The notes under the pieces were generated by a model. It saw only the letters and a program-made list of their open reading frames with translations, was not told where the DNA came from and made no database searches. The position numbers were made by a program, and so were the translations under genes. 9,500 nt of DNA from an uncultured Archangium sp. (GTDB lineage Bacteria > Myxococcota > Myxococcia > Myxococcales > Myxococcaceae). Shown in pieces: positions 7,380 to 9,500 of this stretch (position 1 is its first letter; every line of letters starts with the position of its first letter). The stretch covers positions 1 to 9,500 of the forward strand of contig CAMLFP010000211.1 in NCBI GenBank assembly GCA_946479335.1. Direction: 5' to 3'.

Positions 7380-7391
7380 CGATCGCGATCG
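7380..7391. promoter_or_regulatory. Perfect 12-bp palindrome in the divergent PEGA/topoisomerase region
   Basis: CGATCGCGATCG is its own reverse complement. It lies 17 bp before the PEGA GTG and 78 bp before the topoisomerase GTG, in the 105-bp gap 7364-7468 that must hold both promoters. An operator for one or both is possible. Chance is also plausible, since CGATCG-rich words are common in high-GC genomes. No good -35/-10 pair was recognised in the gap. Confidence 0.3.
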
Positions 7392-7458
7392 GGCGTGTAA
7401 GGTCCGCTCGATCAGGGCTGTAGCAGGTGCTTCAAGGCCCGCAACGACTGAAAAGAAC

Positions 7459-7465
7459 GAGGAAA
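7459..7465 (+). promoter_or_regulatory. Ribosome binding site fixing the topoisomerase GTG start
   Basis: GAGGAAA lies upstream of the GTG at 7469, with six bases between GAGG and the start codon. In-frame ATGs follow at codons 7 and 9, but neither has a comparable site, so the GTG is preferred. Confidence 0.7.
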
Positions 7466-7468
7466 TTT

Positions 7469-9500
<2,032 letters not shown>

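Noticed and set aside
7364..7400. Promoter-like words (TTGACG on the minus strand near 7366-7371; TGTAAGGT on the plus strand near 7396-7403)
   Set aside because: TTGACG lies two bases from the PEGA GTG with no -10 at a proper spacing, and TGTAAGGT has no matching -35. Neither supports a promoter call.

Overview
This is a high-GC, gene-dense bacterial chromosome segment. Its content points to a myxobacterium or close relative (Myxococcota): two neighbouring PEGA-domain proteins, several small Cys-rich lipoproteins, an SppA-type protease with a barrel-like N-terminal extension, and GTG starts. That placement is inferred from gene style, because no rRNA or other phylogenetic marker is present. 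No tRNA, rRNA, CRISPR array, insertion sequence, phage or defence gene was found.

Layout. (1) 2-1072, plus strand: the 3' part of a biotin-dependent carboxylase alpha subunit, most like 3-methylcrotonyl-CoA carboxylase (leucine breakdown), with an intact biotinyl domain. (2) 1072-1935, plus: an unidentified lipoprotein whose start overlaps the carboxylase stop (TGATG), so the two are probably co-translated. (3) 1959-4433, minus: an S49-family protease (SppA-like) with both catalytic residues, preceded by a signal peptide and about 260 residues that look like an outer-membrane beta-barrel. (4) 4471-4977, plus: a small secreted lipoprotein, divergent from sppA across only about 37 bp that contain a 7-bp inverted repeat over the sppA start codon. 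(5) 4982-6190 and 6203-7363, minus: a two-gene operon of exported PEGA proteins, the upstream one with a C-terminal membrane helix, the downstream one ending in a duplicated GDPLD-x3-GTEDW motif. (6) 7469-9500, plus: the first 677 codons of a type IIA topoisomerase A subunit, more ParC-like than GyrA-like, divergent from the PEGA operon across a 105-bp gap with a 12-bp perfect palindrome.

Five of the seven genes encode exported proteins of the cell envelope (two lipoproteins, two PEGA proteins, the barrel-protease fusion), lying between two housekeeping genes (carboxylase and topoisomerase). The genes are packed head-to-head and tail-to-tail, with gaps of 4 to 105 bp and no convincing terminators. 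I see no shared pathway linking them. The most unusual items are the barrel-SppA fusion, the PEGA pair with its repeated acidic/Trp tail, and the dyad over the sppA start. I found no evidence of a new multi-gene system.
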